A DNA stretch of 64,000 bases from Paragemmobacter straminiformis (GCF_014243445.1 NZ_JACLQD010000002.1:310001-374000), one strand, 5' to 3'; shown: positions 1 through 12,540, numbered from the stretch's first letter. The notes: a model not told the origin generated them from the sequence alone. Program-made: numbers and translations.

Positions 1-198
1 GTCGGCCTTAAACGTCGCGGGATGGAGCGGGCCGATATCACCGCATTGCGCGCCGCCTACCAGATGCTGGCGCAGGGCGAGGGGACGTTCCTTGACCGCG
101 CGCGCCGCCTGCAGGACGAGACCGACAGCCTCCCCGTGCGCGAGATGACCGAATTCATCCTCGCCGCGTCGGACCGGTCGTTCCTGACACCGAAATGA
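1..198 (+). CDS. lpxA: LpxA, acyl-ACP-UDP-N-acetylglucosamine O-acyltransferase (C-terminal part only)
   Basis: The window opens inside this gene; 65 codons and a TGA stop remain. The residues (GLKRRGM at the start, then helices with the LRAAYQML and EMTEFILAA segments) match the C-terminal helical domain of LpxA, which follows its left-handed beta-helix. LpxA puts the first acyl chain on UDP-GlcNAc in the cytoplasm, the first step of lipid A synthesis. The stop overlaps the lpxI start as ATGA, the usual lpxA-lpxI-lpxB operon order of alphaproteobacteria. Identity rests partly on that context because only the tail is visible. Confidence 0.87.
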   Translation, partial: VGLKRRGMERADITALRAAYQMLAQGEGTFLDRARRLQDETDSLPVREMTEFILAASDRSFLTPK

Positions 199-995
199 CG
201 CTGGCGCTGATCGCAGGGGCAGGGGGATTGCCCGCCGCTTTGGTGGCGGCACTGCCGCAGCGCCCCTTTGTCGCCGTGCTTGACGGCTTTGCCCCTGAGG
301 GGGTCGCGCCCGATGTGACATTCCGCGTCGAACGGCTGATGCCCTTTTTGCGGCAGCTCGAAGATGCGGGGGTGACTGCGGTCTGTTTCGCGGGGGCCGT
401 GCAGCGCCCGCGCCTTGACCCTGCGCTGTTCGATCCGGCGACCGCCACCATCGTCCCGCGCCTTCTGGCCGCGATGGGGCAGGGCGACGATGCCACCCTG
501 CGCGAGGTGATCGCGGTTTTCGAGGAAGCGGGATTTGCCATCCGCGGCGTGGCCGAGATCGCGCCCGCCCTTGTCCCCGCAGCGGGGCTTTACGCCGGCG
601 CGATGGGCCCGCGCGACGAGGCCGATGCCGCCCGCGCCGCCACGATCGTCGCGGCCCTTGGCCGTGTCGATGTCGGGCAGGGCGCGGTGGTGCAGCAGGG
701 GCTTTGCCTCGGGGTCGAGACGCTGTCGGGCACCGATGCCATGCTCGCCTCGGTCGCGGGCCTGTCGGGCTTGCGTCCGGCGGGGGCAAAGGGGCTGTTC
801 TACAAGGCCCCGAAACCGCTGCAAGACCGCCGCATCGACCTGCCCACCCTTGGCCCCGATACGGTGCGCAACGTGGCCGGGGCGGGCCTTGGCGGCATCG
901 TCTGGGAAGCGGGCGGGGTGATCACCCTAGACCTGCCGGCGATGGTCCGCGAGGCGGACGAACGGGGCCTGTTCCTGTGCGCACGTCCGGCGTGA
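195..995 (+). CDS. lpxI: LpxI, UDP-2,3-diacylglucosamine pyrophosphatase
   Basis: A 266-residue protein of the LpxI (former DUF1009) family, which replaces LpxH in alphaproteobacteria and hydrolyses UDP-2,3-diacylglucosamine to lipid X plus UMP. The N-terminus LALIAGAGGLP is the typical family opening. Further family segments are GDDATLREV (about 97-105), GVETLSGTD (173-181) and the C-terminal KAPKPLQDRRIDLPTLGP (204-221). The length is normal. The ATG overlaps the lpxA stop and the TGA overlaps the lpxB start, so the three genes are probably translationally coupled. Confidence 0.95.
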   Translation: MTLALIAGAGGLPAALVAALPQRPFVAVLDGFAPEGVAPDVTFRVERLMPFLRQLEDAGVTAVCFAGAVQRPRLDPALFDPATATIVPRLLAAMGQGDDATLREVIAVFEEAGFAIRGVAEIAPALVPAAGLYAGAMGPRDEADAARAATIVAALGRVDVGQGAVVQQGLCLGVETLSGTDAMLASVAGLSGLRPAGAKGLFYKAPKPLQDRRIDLPTLGPDTVRNVAGAGLGGIVWEAGGVITLDLPAMVREADERGLFLCARPA

Positions 996-2107
996 GCCTG
1001 TTTCTTGTCGCGGGCGAGCCTTCGGGCGACCGCCTTGGCGCGGCGCTGATCGGGGGGCTGCGCAGCCTTGCCCCCGACACCCGCTTTCAGGGCATCGCAG
1101 GCCCGTTGATGCAGGCGCAGGGCATGGCCAGCCTGTTCCCGATGGACGAGCTGTCGATCATGGGTCTGGCCGAGGTGCTGCCCAAATACCGCCACCTCAA
1201 GCGCCGCATCCGCGAAACGGCCCAAGCCGTGCTTGCCAGCGGGGCCGATGCGCTGGTCACCATCGACAGCCCCGATTTCTGCCTGCGCGTCGCGGCGATC
1301 GTCAAAGCCGCCAATCCGCGCTTCCGCACCATCCATTACGTCGCCCCCTCGGTCTGGGCATGGCGTCCGAAGCGGGCGGCAAAGATGGCGCGGCACATCG
1401 ACCATGTGCTTGCGCTGCTGCCCTTCGAGCCGCCCTATATGACCGCCGCAGGCATGAGCTGCGATTTCGTCGGCCATCCGGTCGTGTCGGAACCGCTTGC
1501 CAGCCCGGCCGAACGCGCGGCCTTTGACGGGTCCGGCCCGCTTGTCCTTGCCCTGCCCGGATCCCGCAGGGCCGAGGTTGCGCGGCTGGCACCCGTCCTT
1601 GGCCAAACCCTTGGCCTGCTGAAGGCCCGCCACCCCGACCTGCGCGTGGCCCTGCCCACCGTGCCGAATGTCGAAAGCCTTGTCCGTGACCTCACCGCGG
1701 CTTGGCCTGTCGTCCCGCAGGTCATCACCGACCCCGCGCTGAAGCGCGGCGCCTTTGCCGCGGCCGATGCCGCCATCGCCGCATCCGGCACCGTTTCGCT
1801 TGAGCTTGCCGCCAATGCCTGCCCGATGGTCATCGCCTATGACATGAACGCGGTCACCCTCTGGCTCATGCGCCGCGCGGCGCTGATCGACACGGTGACG
1901 CTGGTCAACCTTGTCTCGGACAGCCGCAGCGTTCCCGAATTCATCGGCCCCGCCTGCCGCCCCGAACCCATCGCCGCCGCCATCGAAGCCCTGCTGGCCG
2001 ACCCGTCAGGACAAGCCGCAGCGATGGAGATGACGATGCAGCGCCTTGGCAAGGGCGGCGAGGCCCCCGGTTTGCGCGCCGCGCGGTCGGTCCTGATGCA
2101 TCTCTGA
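992..2107 (+). CDS. lpxB: LpxB, lipid-A-disaccharide synthase
   Basis: Glycosyltransferase family 19 enzyme that joins lipid X and UDP-diacylglucosamine into the tetraacyl disaccharide of lipid A at the inner membrane. Visible motifs are VAGEPSGD at residues 6-13, the PSVWAWRPKR segment, FVGHPVV and the nucleotide-binding LALPGSR. I chose the GTG at 992 because it overlaps the lpxI stop in a GTGA junction and gives 371 residues, close to the family length; the open frame continues upstream but only as an overlap with lpxI. A hairpin-rich repeat follows at once. Confidence 0.94.
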   Translation: MSLFLVAGEPSGDRLGAALIGGLRSLAPDTRFQGIAGPLMQAQGMASLFPMDELSIMGLAEVLPKYRHLKRRIRETAQAVLASGADALVTIDSPDFCLRVAAIVKAANPRFRTIHYVAPSVWAWRPKRAAKMARHIDHVLALLPFEPPYMTAAGMSCDFVGHPVVSEPLASPAERAAFDGSGPLVLALPGSRRAEVARLAPVLGQTLGLLKARHPDLRVALPTVPNVESLVRDLTAAWPVVPQVITDPALKRGAFAAADAAIAASGTVSLELAANACPMVIAYDMNAVTLWLMRRAALIDTVTLVNLVSDSRSVPEFIGPACRPEPIAAAIEALLADPSGQAAAMEMTMQRLGKGGEAPGLRAARSVLMHL

Positions 2108-2111
2108 CACG

Positions 2112-2287
2112 GCGAAATCTGACGCAGATTTCGCGCCGTTTTCTGACGCAGAAAACGCCCCCTACACCAGCCACCGAAATTTGCGCCGAATTCCGGCGCG
2201 TTTTATGGCGTCGAGAACGCCCCCGACGCCAGCCACCGGAATTTGCGTCAAATTCCGGCGCGTTTTCTGCGTCAGAAAACGCCCTTC
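2112..2287. repeat. 62-bp tandem repeat (2.8 copies) built of paired short hairpins
   Basis: Three units start at 2114, 2176 and 2238, exactly 62 bp apart. Each unit holds two dyads: an outer GAAAT/ATTTC-type hairpin and a CGTTTTCT/AGAAAACG hairpin, followed by a CCAGCCACC-containing spacer. In units 1 and 3 both stems are perfect (GAAATCT-N5-AGATTTC at 2114-2132; CGTTTTCT-N5-AGAAAACG at 2137-2157; GGAATTT-N5-AAATTCC at 2238-2256; CGTTTTCT-N5-AGAAAACG at 2261-2281). The middle unit has decayed stems. The block lies between the convergent ends of lpxB and mnmA. No T-run follows, so it is not a standard intrinsic terminator. Confidence 0.85.
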
Positions 2288-3422
2288 ACCGCCCGCGCCA
2301 GATCCAGCCGCCGCCAAAGACGCGGGAGCCTTCGTTGGCATAGAAGACGCAGGCCTGCCCTGCCGATACCCCGTCTTCGGGGTCGAGCAGTTCGACCTCG
2401 GCCTCGGTCGCCGAGAGGGGGCGGATCACCGCAGGGCGCGGCGGGCGGGTCGAGCGGACCTTGACCTGAAGATGCCATTCGGGGCGCGAATCGAACGCCT
2501 CGTCGCCCAGCCAGTTGATCTCGCGCAGGGGCACGACGCGGGTCGAGAGCGCCTCTTTCGGCCCGACGATCACGCGGCGGCTTTCGGGGTCGAGCCGCAG
2601 CACATAGATCGGATCGCCCAAGCCGCCGATGCCCAGACCCTTGCGCTGCCCCACGGTGTAATGGATCACCCCGCGATGGGTGCCCAGAACCTTGCCCGAA
2701 AGATCCACGATCTCGCCGGGGTCGGCAGCACCGGGGCGCAGCTTTTCGATCACCGCCGCGTAATCGCCGTTGGGCACGAAGCAGATGTCCTGGCTGTCGG
2801 GCTTGTCCGCGACCGAAAGCCCGTAGCGTGCCGCGAGGGCCCGCGTTTCGGCCTTGCTTTCCAGATGGCCAAGCGGAAAGCGCAGATAGGCAAGCTGTTC
2901 GGCGGTGGTCGAGAACAGGAAATAGCTCTGGTCGCGGCGCGGATCGGCGGCCATGTGCAATTCCGGCCCGTGCAGACCGTCCTTGCGCTGGATGTAATGG
3001 CCCGTCGCCATGCAATCGGCGTCAAGCTCCTTGGCCGTCGCCAGCAGGTCCTTGAACTTGACCCGTTCGTTGCAGCGGATGCAGGGCACCGGCGTCGCGC
3101 CGGCCAGATAGGCATCGGCGAATTCCTCGATCACCGCCTCGCGGAAGGTGTTTTCGTAATCCAGCACGTAATGCGGAAAGCCCATCGTTTCCGCCACGCG
3201 CCGCGCATCGTGGATGTCGCGCCCCGCGCAGCAGGCCCCCTTTTTCGCCAGCGCAGCACCGTGGTCGTAAAGCTGCAAGGTCACGCCGACGACATCGTAG
3301 CCCTCGTCCTTCAGCACGGCGGCGACCACCGACGAATCGACCCCGCCCGACATGGCGACGACGACCCGTGTTTCCGACGGGGGCTTGGGCAGGCCCAGCG
3401 AATTGAGCGGACGGTCGAGCAT
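2286..3422 (-). CDS. mnmA: MnmA, tRNA 2-thiouridylase
   Basis: ATP-dependent enzyme that thiolates U34 of tRNA-Lys, -Glu and -Gln in the cytoplasm. The PP-loop SGGVDSS lies at residues 25-31. The catalytic cysteines of the family correspond to C117 in [10 protein letters not shown] and C214 in DSQDICF. The TVGQRKGLG segment of the central domain is present. I start at the ATG at 3422 (378 residues) rather than an upstream in-frame codon, because family similarity begins shortly after it and the upstream residues are cysteine-rich and atypical. The gene is convergent with lpxB and divergent from sciP. Confidence 0.95.
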   Translation of the reverse strand: MLDRPLNSLGLPKPPSETRVVVAMSGGVDSSVVAAVLKDEGYDVVGVTLQLYDHGAALAKKGACCAGRDIHDARRVAETMGFPHYVLDYENTFREAVIEEFADAYLAGATPVPCIRCNERVKFKDLLATAKELDADCMATGHYIQRKDGLHGPELHMAADPRRDQSYFLFSTTAEQLAYLRFPLGHLESKAETRALAARYGLSVADKPDSQDICFVPNGDYAAVIEKLRPGAADPGEIVDLSGKVLGTHRGVIHYTVGQRKGLGIGGLGDPIYVLRLDPESRRVIVGPKEALSTRVVPLREINWLGDEAFDSRPEWHLQVKVRSTRPPRPAVIRPLSATEAEVELLDPEDGVSAGQACVFYANEGSRVFGGGWIWRGR

Positions 3423-3474
3423 GGCAGCCTTCCGGAGGTTTGGCGAAACCGAAGCATTACAGGAAAAGCAGGGG

Positions 3475-3512
3475 GATTCACAAGAGAGGCGCGGCTTCAG
3501 CATTGCTTAACG
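3475..3512 (+). promoter_or_regulatory. Possible sciP control region: GANTC site and GCTTAACG octamer
   Basis: A GATTC methylation-type site (GANTC, CcrM target in alphaproteobacteria) is at 3475-3479, and the octamer GCTTAACG is at 3505-3512, about 43 bp before the sciP start. TTAAC is half of the CtrA box TTAA-N7-TTAAC. The same octamer precedes ctrA. A full CtrA box is not present, so binding is inference. Confidence 0.35.
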
Positions 3513-3554
3513 AAAGCGCCGCAAGATGCAGGCCCGATGAGGATGGAGGGGCCG

Positions 3555-3833
3555 ATGTATATCAAACGCGTCGACGGGCCGCGGCAGGTCACGCTTCCCG
3601 ATGGCACGGTGATCAGCCGCGCCGATCTGCCGCCTGCGGAAACGCGGCGCTGGGTGGCACGGCGCAAGGCGCTGGTGGTGCGGGCAGTCCAGGCGGGACT
3701 GATCAGCCGCGAGGCCGCCTTGGAACGCTACGCGCTGTCGGACGAGGAGTTCTCGATTTGGGAAAGTGCCGTGGCGCTGCATGGCGAAGCGGGGCTGCGT
3801 GTTACGAAAATACAGGATTATCGGCAATTTTGA
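3555..3833 (+). CDS. sciP: SciP, CtrA-inhibitory DUF1153 protein
   Basis: A 92-residue protein of the DUF1153/SciP family. In Caulobacter, SciP binds CtrA and blocks transcription of CtrA-activated promoters in G1 cells. The family signature is clear: KRVDGPRQVTLPDGTVISRADLP at the N-terminus (seen as residues 4-26), then RRWVARRKALVVRAV and the helix-turn-helix-like LISREAALERYALSDEEF. The ATG at 3555 has GGAGG six bases upstream; ATGs at 3537 and 3543 are in frame but have poorer spacing. The gene lies directly upstream of ctrA, so inhibitor and target are neighbours. Confidence 0.92.
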   Translation: MYIKRVDGPRQVTLPDGTVISRADLPPAETRRWVARRKALVVRAVQAGLISREAALERYALSDEEFSIWESAVALHGEAGLRVTKIQDYRQF

Positions 3834-3871
3834 GTTGTTTTCCATGCAAATCTGGTCATAGTAATCTTTGT

Positions 3872-3933
3872 TTAATGAGTGGTCTGCAATGTCGCTTAAC
3901 GCGGCTTTACGGAGAGTGTAACGAATGCGAATC
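3872..3933 (+). promoter_or_regulatory. ctrA upstream region with TTAA, GCTTAACG and GANTC
   Basis: The 91 bp between sciP and ctrA contain TTAA at 3872-3875 and GCTTAACG at 3894-3901, the latter identical to the octamer before sciP. A GAATC (GANTC) site at 3929-3933 overlaps codons 2-3 of ctrA. In Caulobacter, ctrA is autoregulated by CtrA and a GANTC site modulates one of its promoters. The two TTAA elements here are too far apart for a canonical TTAA-N7-TTAA box, so I call this only a candidate. Confidence 0.35.
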
Positions 3934-4644
3934 CTTCTTGTCGAAGACGATCCTGCCACCTCGCGCAGCATCGAACTGATGCTTACCCATGCCAACTTCA
4001 ACGTCTATTGCACCGATCTGGGCGAAGACGGCGTCGATCTGGCCAAGCTCTACGATTACGATCTTATCCTGCTCGACCTGAACCTGCCGGACATGAGCGG
4101 GCATGAAGTGCTGCGCCAGCTGCGCATGGCCAAGATCGACACGCCGATTCTGATCCTGTCGGGGTCGGACGATACCGACAACAAGATCCGCGGTTTCGGC
4201 TTCGGCGCCGACGATTACATGACCAAGCCCTTCCACCGCGAAGAGCTGGTCGCGCGTATCCACGCCATCATCCGCCGGTCCAAGGGCCATGCCCAGTCGA
4301 TCATCCGCACCGGCATGGTCGGGGTGAACCTTGACGCCAAAACCGTCGAGGTCGAGGGCAAGACGGTCCATCTGACCGGCAAGGAATACCAGATCCTCGA
4401 ACTCCTTTCGCTGCGCAAGGGCACGACCCTGACCAAGGAAATGTTCCTCAACCACCTTTACGGCGGCATGGACGAACCCGAGCTGAAGATCATCGACGTC
4501 TTCATCTGCAAACTGCGCAAGAAACTGTCGGAAGCGACGGGCGGCGAGAATTACATCGAAACCGTCTGGGGCCGCGGCTATGTGATGCGCGATCCGGTTC
4601 CCGAGGTTGCGCTGCGCCGCGTCTCTATCGCCGCGGCAAGCTGA
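3925..4644 (+). CDS. ctrA: CtrA, cell-cycle response regulator
   Basis: OmpR/PhoB-type response regulator of 239 residues. The receiver domain (1-115) has the acidic pocket E7-D9, phosphoacceptor D51 in [10 protein letters not shown] and K101 in MTKPF. The winged-helix DNA-binding domain follows (about 125-225, ending VWGRGYVM). The [20 protein letters not shown] opening and [22 protein letters not shown] are CtrA hallmarks. In Rhodobacteraceae CtrA controls motility, gene transfer agent and competence-type genes more than replication (family knowledge). It follows sciP with a 91-bp gap, suggesting its own promoter. Confidence 0.97.
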   Translation: MRILLVEDDPATSRSIELMLTHANFNVYCTDLGEDGVDLAKLYDYDLILLDLNLPDMSGHEVLRQLRMAKIDTPILILSGSDDTDNKIRGFGFGADDYMTKPFHREELVARIHAIIRRSKGHAQSIIRTGMVGVNLDAKTVEVEGKTVHLTGKEYQILELLSLRKGTTLTKEMFLNHLYGGMDEPELKIIDVFICKLRKKLSEATGGENYIETVWGRGYVMRDPVPEVALRRVSIAAAS

Positions 4645-4670
4645 CCGCTCGGCACTTTACGCCGCCTTGA

Positions 4671-9039
<4,369 letters not shown>

Positions 9040-9103
9040 GGCCGCGCCAAGTTTTCCCGATATTTCCGGCGCTTAGGCGTTTGTTGCCCTTGTGTTCCCA
9101 AAT

Positions 9104-9118
9104 GTTCCTAAAAAGTTC
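9104..9118 (+). promoter_or_regulatory. LexA (SOS) box 1, GTTC-N7-GTTC
   Basis: GTTC at 9104-9107 and GTTC at 9115-9118 with exactly seven bases between them match the alphaproteobacterial LexA box GTTC-N7-GTTC, known from Rhodobacter and Caulobacter. A further GTTC at 9094-9097 has six-base spacing and does not fit. The box lies 63 bp before the small ORF at 9181. Confidence 0.7.
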
Positions 9119-9141
9119 TTGCGCGATTCGCGGGAATGTGA

Positions 9142-9156
9142 GAACAAATAAAGAAC
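9142..9156 (-). promoter_or_regulatory. LexA (SOS) box 2, GAAC-N7-GAAC
   Basis: GAAC at 9142-9145 and GAAC at 9153-9156 with seven bases between them are the same LexA box read on the other strand. Together with box 1 it flanks the likely promoter of the 40-residue gene at 9181, ending 25 bp before its start codon. Two boxes in 53 bp in a short intergenic region are unlikely by chance. Confidence 0.72.
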
Positions 9157-9180
9157 AGGTTAACCAAACAGGGGTTGAAC

Positions 9181-9303
9181 ATGCTGACGGAACTGAAAGA
9201 CATCATCCTCCGCTCGCGCGCCACGCTGATCGAAGACGCGCTCGGCATGGTCACGCTGTTCTCGCTGCTCATCGTCGGGCTTTACATCTCGGGCAATGCC
9301 TGA
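9181..9303 (+). CDS. Small (40 aa) predicted inner-membrane protein under LexA control
   Basis: ATG at 9181 to TGA at 9303, 40 residues. An amphipathic charged N-terminus (MLTELKDIILRSRATLIEDA) is followed by one hydrophobic segment (about 21-37, GMVTLFSLLIVGLYIS) and a short polar tail, so an inner-membrane small protein with one helix is predicted. Two LexA boxes precede it and a T-rich terminator follows at 9415. Caulobacter SidA is an SOS-induced small membrane protein that blocks division; the size, topology and control are similar, but I see no sequence proof of homology. Function unknown. Confidence 0.72.
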   Translation: MLTELKDIILRSRATLIEDALGMVTLFSLLIVGLYISGNA

Positions 9304-9414
9304 CGCCGCTTTCGCTTTCTGCCTGCGGTCTTGCTGCCGGTCAGGCGCGTCGGTCCCCAAGTGACGCGCCCGGGGTTCCCCAAGCCCCCACCCGCAAAGA
9401 CACGCGACTTGCCG

Positions 9415-9445
9415 CCGCCGTCCCGTGACGCGCGGCGGTTTTTTT
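9415..9445 (+). terminator. Intrinsic terminator after the SOS small gene
   Basis: CCGCCG at 9415-9420 pairs with CGGCGG at 9433-9438, followed by seven T residues (9439-9445). The T-run is on the plus strand, so it ends the transcript of the 9181 gene. It overlaps the stop codon of the convergent minus-strand gene at 9444. Confidence 0.75.
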
Positions 9446-9893
9446 ATGCGCTTTGCTTGGCGGCGGCGCTGTCCATCGCCTCGAGCGTCGCATCGAGCGC
9501 CAGCAGGATCGAGGCGTGGCGGTTGGTGTAGTCCCGCGCCGGAAGCAGCACCTCGAGCCCGTCGAAGGGGGCGGACGGGGCAGGGCCTCCCGCTTTCAGC
9601 ATCGCGGTCAACTGATCGCGTGCCTCGGCCACCTCGTCCCGCGTGCGGCCGATGATGGCGGCACCGACCACGGCTGCGGCGGCCTGACCAAGGGCGCAGG
9701 CTTTCACATCCTGCCCGAAGCCTGCGATGCGCCCGTGATCCAGCATCACATCCACCGTCACGGTCGACCCGCACAGCGGCGAGCGTTTCTTGGCCGTGCC
9801 ATCGGGGTCGGTCAGTCGGCCCAGATGGGGAATGTCGGCTGCCAGCGCAAGGATGCGGCCGGAATAGAGCTTGACCAGATCGCTGTCGGACAT
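9444..9893 (-). CDS. IscU/NifU-N-like iron-sulfur cluster scaffold family protein
   Basis: 149 residues of the IscU/SufU/NifU N-terminal fold. Family cysteines are visible at C41 (PLCGS) and C66 (KACALGQAAA). The third scaffold cysteine is missing: the corresponding C-terminal segment reads NRHASILLALD. The usual aspartate after the first cysteine (CGD) is replaced by serine. The protein may therefore be a divergent assembly partner rather than a classic scaffold. I start at MSDSDLVKLYSG (9893), where similarity begins. It is divergent from hisI with a 66-bp gap. Confidence 0.8.
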   Translation of the reverse strand: MSDSDLVKLYSGRILALAADIPHLGRLTDPDGTAKKRSPLCGSTVTVDVMLDHGRIAGFGQDVKACALGQAAAAVVGAAIIGRTRDEVAEARDQLTAMLKAGGPAPSAPFDGLEVLLPARDYTNRHASILLALDATLEAMDSAAAKQSA

Positions 9894-9959
9894 GACTTTC
9901 CCTTCCTCTCGGCCCGTCATAGATAGACCCGACCTGACGCCCTGCCAAGGAGAAGGCGC

Positions 9960-10319
9960 ATGCCCTTCGATCCGACACGCCTAAAGTATGATGCCAACGG
10001 CCTGATCCCCTGCATCGCGCAGGACCATGCCACGGGCGAGGTCTTGATGATGGCATGGATGAATGCGCAAGCCGTGGCGCAAACGCTTGCCACGGGGCGG
10101 GTGACCTATTGGAGCCGGTCGCGGCAGGCGTTCTGGATCAAGGGCGAAACCTCGGGCCATGTGCAAAAGCTGGTCGAGCTGCGCGTGGATTGCGACAGCG
10201 ATTGCCTGCTGGCGCTGGTCGATCAGGAAGGCCCCGCCTGCCACACCAACCGCAGGTCGTGCTTTTACACGGCCGTGCGGGGCGGCGAGGCCGTCATCCT
10301 GACCGAACCGATGGCCTAG
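9960..10319 (+). CDS. hisI: HisI, phosphoribosyl-AMP cyclohydrolase
   Basis: Third step of histidine synthesis: hydrolytic ring opening of phosphoribosyl-AMP. The 119-residue single-domain form carries the metal-binding signature VDCDSDCLL (D77, C78, D79, D81) and the zinc cysteines of ACHTNRRSCFY (C94, C101). YWSRSRQAFWIKGETSGH is the usual active-site stretch. The hisE function is not fused and not in the window. GAAGGAG-like sequence lies just upstream of the ATG. A double hairpin follows the stop. Confidence 0.96.
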   Translation: MPFDPTRLKYDANGLIPCIAQDHATGEVLMMAWMNAQAVAQTLATGRVTYWSRSRQAFWIKGETSGHVQKLVELRVDCDSDCLLALVDQEGPACHTNRRSCFYTAVRGGEAVILTEPMA

Positions 10320-10320
10320 G

Positions 10321-10370
10321 GCGCAATTTTCCTGAAGAAAACTGCAAATTCCTTGCAAGGAATTTGGCGC
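10321..10370. repeat. Double-hairpin element between convergent hisI and gluQRS
   Basis: TTTTC-N5-GAAAA (10327-10341) is followed by the 20-bp perfect palindrome AAATTCCTTGCAAGGAATTT (10346-10365), flanked by GCGC on both sides. Like the elements at 2112, 47152 and 57759 it is made of GAA/TTC-rich perfect dyads at a gene end, with no T-run. It could act as a bidirectional 3'-end structure for both genes. Confidence 0.7.
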
Positions 10371-11224
10371 TAAAGCCCGACCATCGCCCTGATTCCTGCG
10401 GGCGTCATCCCCTCGGCGCGGTATTTCTGCAAGGCCCGCGCATCATCGCGCTTGGCCAGCCGCTTGCCCGCCTCGTCGCGGATCAGGCGGTGGTGGTGAT
10501 AGACGGGGGTCGGCAGGCCGAACAGGTGCTGCAAGATCACCTGCACGGGGGTGAAGTCGAACAGATCCTCGCCGCGGATGACATGGGTGATGCCCTGATC
10601 GGCATCGTCGAAGGCCGAGGCGAGGAAATAGGCCACGATATCCTCGCCCTTGCGTGACAGGACCACATCGCCGATCTGCCGCAAGGCAGTGGCGCGGTCG
10701 ATCCGGTGGGGGCCGGCATGGGCGGGGCCGGTTTCCTGAAAGCGCAGGTCTGCGCTTGCGAGCGCGTCGAAGGCCGCCGCAAGATCGAGGCGCAGCGCAT
10801 CACCCGCCGCCCGCGTCTGCATCGCCCGCCCGCGACAGGTGCCGGGATAGACGGAGAAGGCCACGCCCTCTTGCGGGGCGGACAGGGCGGCGCGGATGTC
10901 GGCGCGGGTGCAGGAACAGGGATAGAGCAGCCCCCGATGCGCAAGCGGTTCAAGGCGGCGGTTGTAGCTGTCGATCCTGTCCGACTGCCGCAGGACCGGC
11001 CCGTCCCAGCGCAGGCCCAGCCATGACAGGTCCTCGACGATCAGCGCCTCCCATTCGGGGCGGCAGCGTTCCAGATCGGTATCCTCCATCCGCAGCAGGA
11101 ATTCGCCGCCTGCCGCGCGGGCCATGTCATGGGCAAGGATGGCGGAATAGGCATGTCCCAGATGCAGCGGCCCCGTCGGAGAGGGGGCAAAGCGCGTGCG
11201 AAACCTTACTGGGTGGCCAGCCAT
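10370..11224 (-). CDS. gluQ: GluQRS, glutamyl-Q tRNA(Asp) synthetase
   Basis: Paralogue of glutamyl-tRNA synthetase lacking the anticodon-binding domain; it attaches glutamate to queuosine-34 of tRNA-Asp. The 284-residue length fits. Visible motifs: [14 protein letters not shown] (class I HIGH-type motif, residues 11-24), zinc ligands C103, C105, Y126 and C130, and the KMSKS-like KRLAKRDDA near the C-terminus. The start overlaps the 3' end of trmFO (upstream on this strand) by 19 bp, so these two tRNA-modification genes are co-transcribed. Confidence 0.94.
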   Translation of the reverse strand: MAGHPVRFRTRFAPSPTGPLHLGHAYSAILAHDMARAAGGEFLLRMEDTDLERCRPEWEALIVEDLSWLGLRWDGPVLRQSDRIDSYNRRLEPLAHRGLLYPCSCTRADIRAALSAPQEGVAFSVYPGTCRGRAMQTRAAGDALRLDLAAAFDALASADLRFQETGPAHAGPHRIDRATALRQIGDVVLSRKGEDIVAYFLASAFDDADQGITHVIRGEDLFDFTPVQVILQHLFGLPTPVYHHHRLIRDEAGKRLAKRDDARALQKYRAEGMTPAGIRAMVGL

Positions 11225-12540
11225 GCGGTGAAGCTTTCCTTGGCGCGGTCGGTATAGGCCTTGTAGCGGTCCTTGCGTCCCTTGCGCCCGCCCTTTGCGT
11301 CGATCGGGGGGAAAAGGCCGAAGTTCACGTTCATCGGCTGGAAGGTCTTGGCCTCGGCCCCGCCGGTGATATGGGTGATAAGCGCGCCCGTCGCCGTATC
11401 GGGCGGGGGCGGGGGCAGGCTGCGCCCCAGCAGTTCCGCCGCCGCCATGCGCCCCGCCAAAAGCCCCATCGCGGCGCTTTCGACATAGCCTTCGACGCCC
11501 GTGACCTGACCTGCAAAGCGGATGTTGGGCCGCGATTTCAGGCGCATCTGCGCATCAAGCAGGGTGGGCGAATTGATGAAGGTGTTGCGGTGTATCCCGC
11601 CCAGTCGCGCGAACGAGGCGTTCTCTAGCCCCGGAATCATTTTGAAAACAGCGGTTTGCGCGCCATACTTCATCTTGGTCTGGAACCCTACGATATTGTA
11701 GAGCGTGCCAAGCTTGTTGTCGCGCCGCAGTTGCACCACGGCATAGGGCTTTTTATCCGAATGCGGATTGGTCAACCCCACGGGTTTCATCGGGCCAAAG
11801 CGCAAGGTCTCGCGGCCGCGTTCGGCCATCACCTCGATCGGCAGGCAGCCGTCGAAATAGCCCGCCGTCTCGCCTTCGTGGAATTCGGTTTTGTCGGCGG
11901 CCAGCAGCGCGTCGATGAATGCGTAGTACTGCTCGCGGTCCATCGGGCAGTTCATGTAGGCGGTCTGTTCTTCCTCGGTCTCGCCCTTGTCATAGCGCGA
12001 CTGCATCCAGGCGACCGACATATCCACCGATTCCGCATAGACGATGGGTGCTATGGCGTCGAAAAAGGCAAGGCTATCGGCCCCCGTCGCGCTGCGGATG
12101 CTGGTGGCCAGCGCCGTGCTGGTCAGCGGGCCGGTGGCGATGATCCAGTGGCCGTCGGCGGGAAGCTCGGTGATCTCGTCATAGGCGGTGGAAATCAGCG
12201 GATGCGCCAGAAGCCGTGCGGTGACCGCCTCGGCAAAGGGGTCGCGGTCAACGGCAAGCGCGCCGCCTGCGGGCAGGCGGTGGGCGCGGGCCGTTTCCAT
12301 GATCAGCCCGTTTGCCGCGCCCATTTCCCAATGCAGCAAGCCCACGGCGTTGCGTTCGTCATCGTCCGAGCGGAAGGAATTTGAGCAGACCATTTCCGCG
12401 AAATGCCCCGTTCGATGGGCAAAGGTGCCGACCTTGGGGCGCATTTCATGGATCACGACCGGCACGCCCATTTGCGCTGCCTGCCATGCCGCTTCCGAAC
12501 CGGCCATGCCGCCGCCGATGATGTGGAGTTCTTGTGTCAT
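11206..12540 (-). CDS. trmFO: TrmFO, folate-dependent tRNA (uracil-54-C5) methyltransferase
   Basis: Flavoprotein that makes ribothymidine-54 in tRNA with methylenetetrahydrofolate as carbon donor, the non-SAM alternative to TrmA. The dinucleotide-binding GGGMAGSE is at residues 9-16. The nucleophile region [14 protein letters not shown] places the conserved cysteine at C52. The C-terminal segment [13 protein letters not shown] is typical. Length 444 is normal. It shares the strand and overlaps with gluQRS, forming a small tRNA-modification operon. Confidence 0.96.
   Translation of the reverse strand: MTQELHIIGGGMAGSEAAWQAAQMGVPVVIHEMRPKVGTFAHRTGHFAEMVCSNSFRSDDDERNAVGLLHWEMGAANGLIMETARAHRLPAGGALAVDRDPFAEAVTARLLAHPLISTAYDEITELPADGHWIIATGPLTSTALATSIRSATGADSLAFFDAIAPIVYAESVDMSVAWMQSRYDKGETEEEQTAYMNCPMDREQYYAFIDALLAADKTEFHEGETAGYFDGCLPIEVMAERGRETLRFGPMKPVGLTNPHSDKKPYAVVQLRRDNKLGTLYNIVGFQTKMKYGAQTAVFKMIPGLENASFARLGGIHRNTFINSPTLLDAQMRLKSRPNIRFAGQVTGVEGYVESAAMGLLAGRMAAAELLGRSLPPPPPDTATGALITHITGGAEAKTFQPMNVNFGLFPPIDAKGGRKGRKDRYKAYTDRAKESFTAWLATQ

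Noticed and set aside
3872-3901. Full CtrA box before ctrA
   Set aside because: The two TTAA elements are 24 bp apart, not the 11 bp required by TTAA-N7-TTAA; only half-site-like octamers remain.
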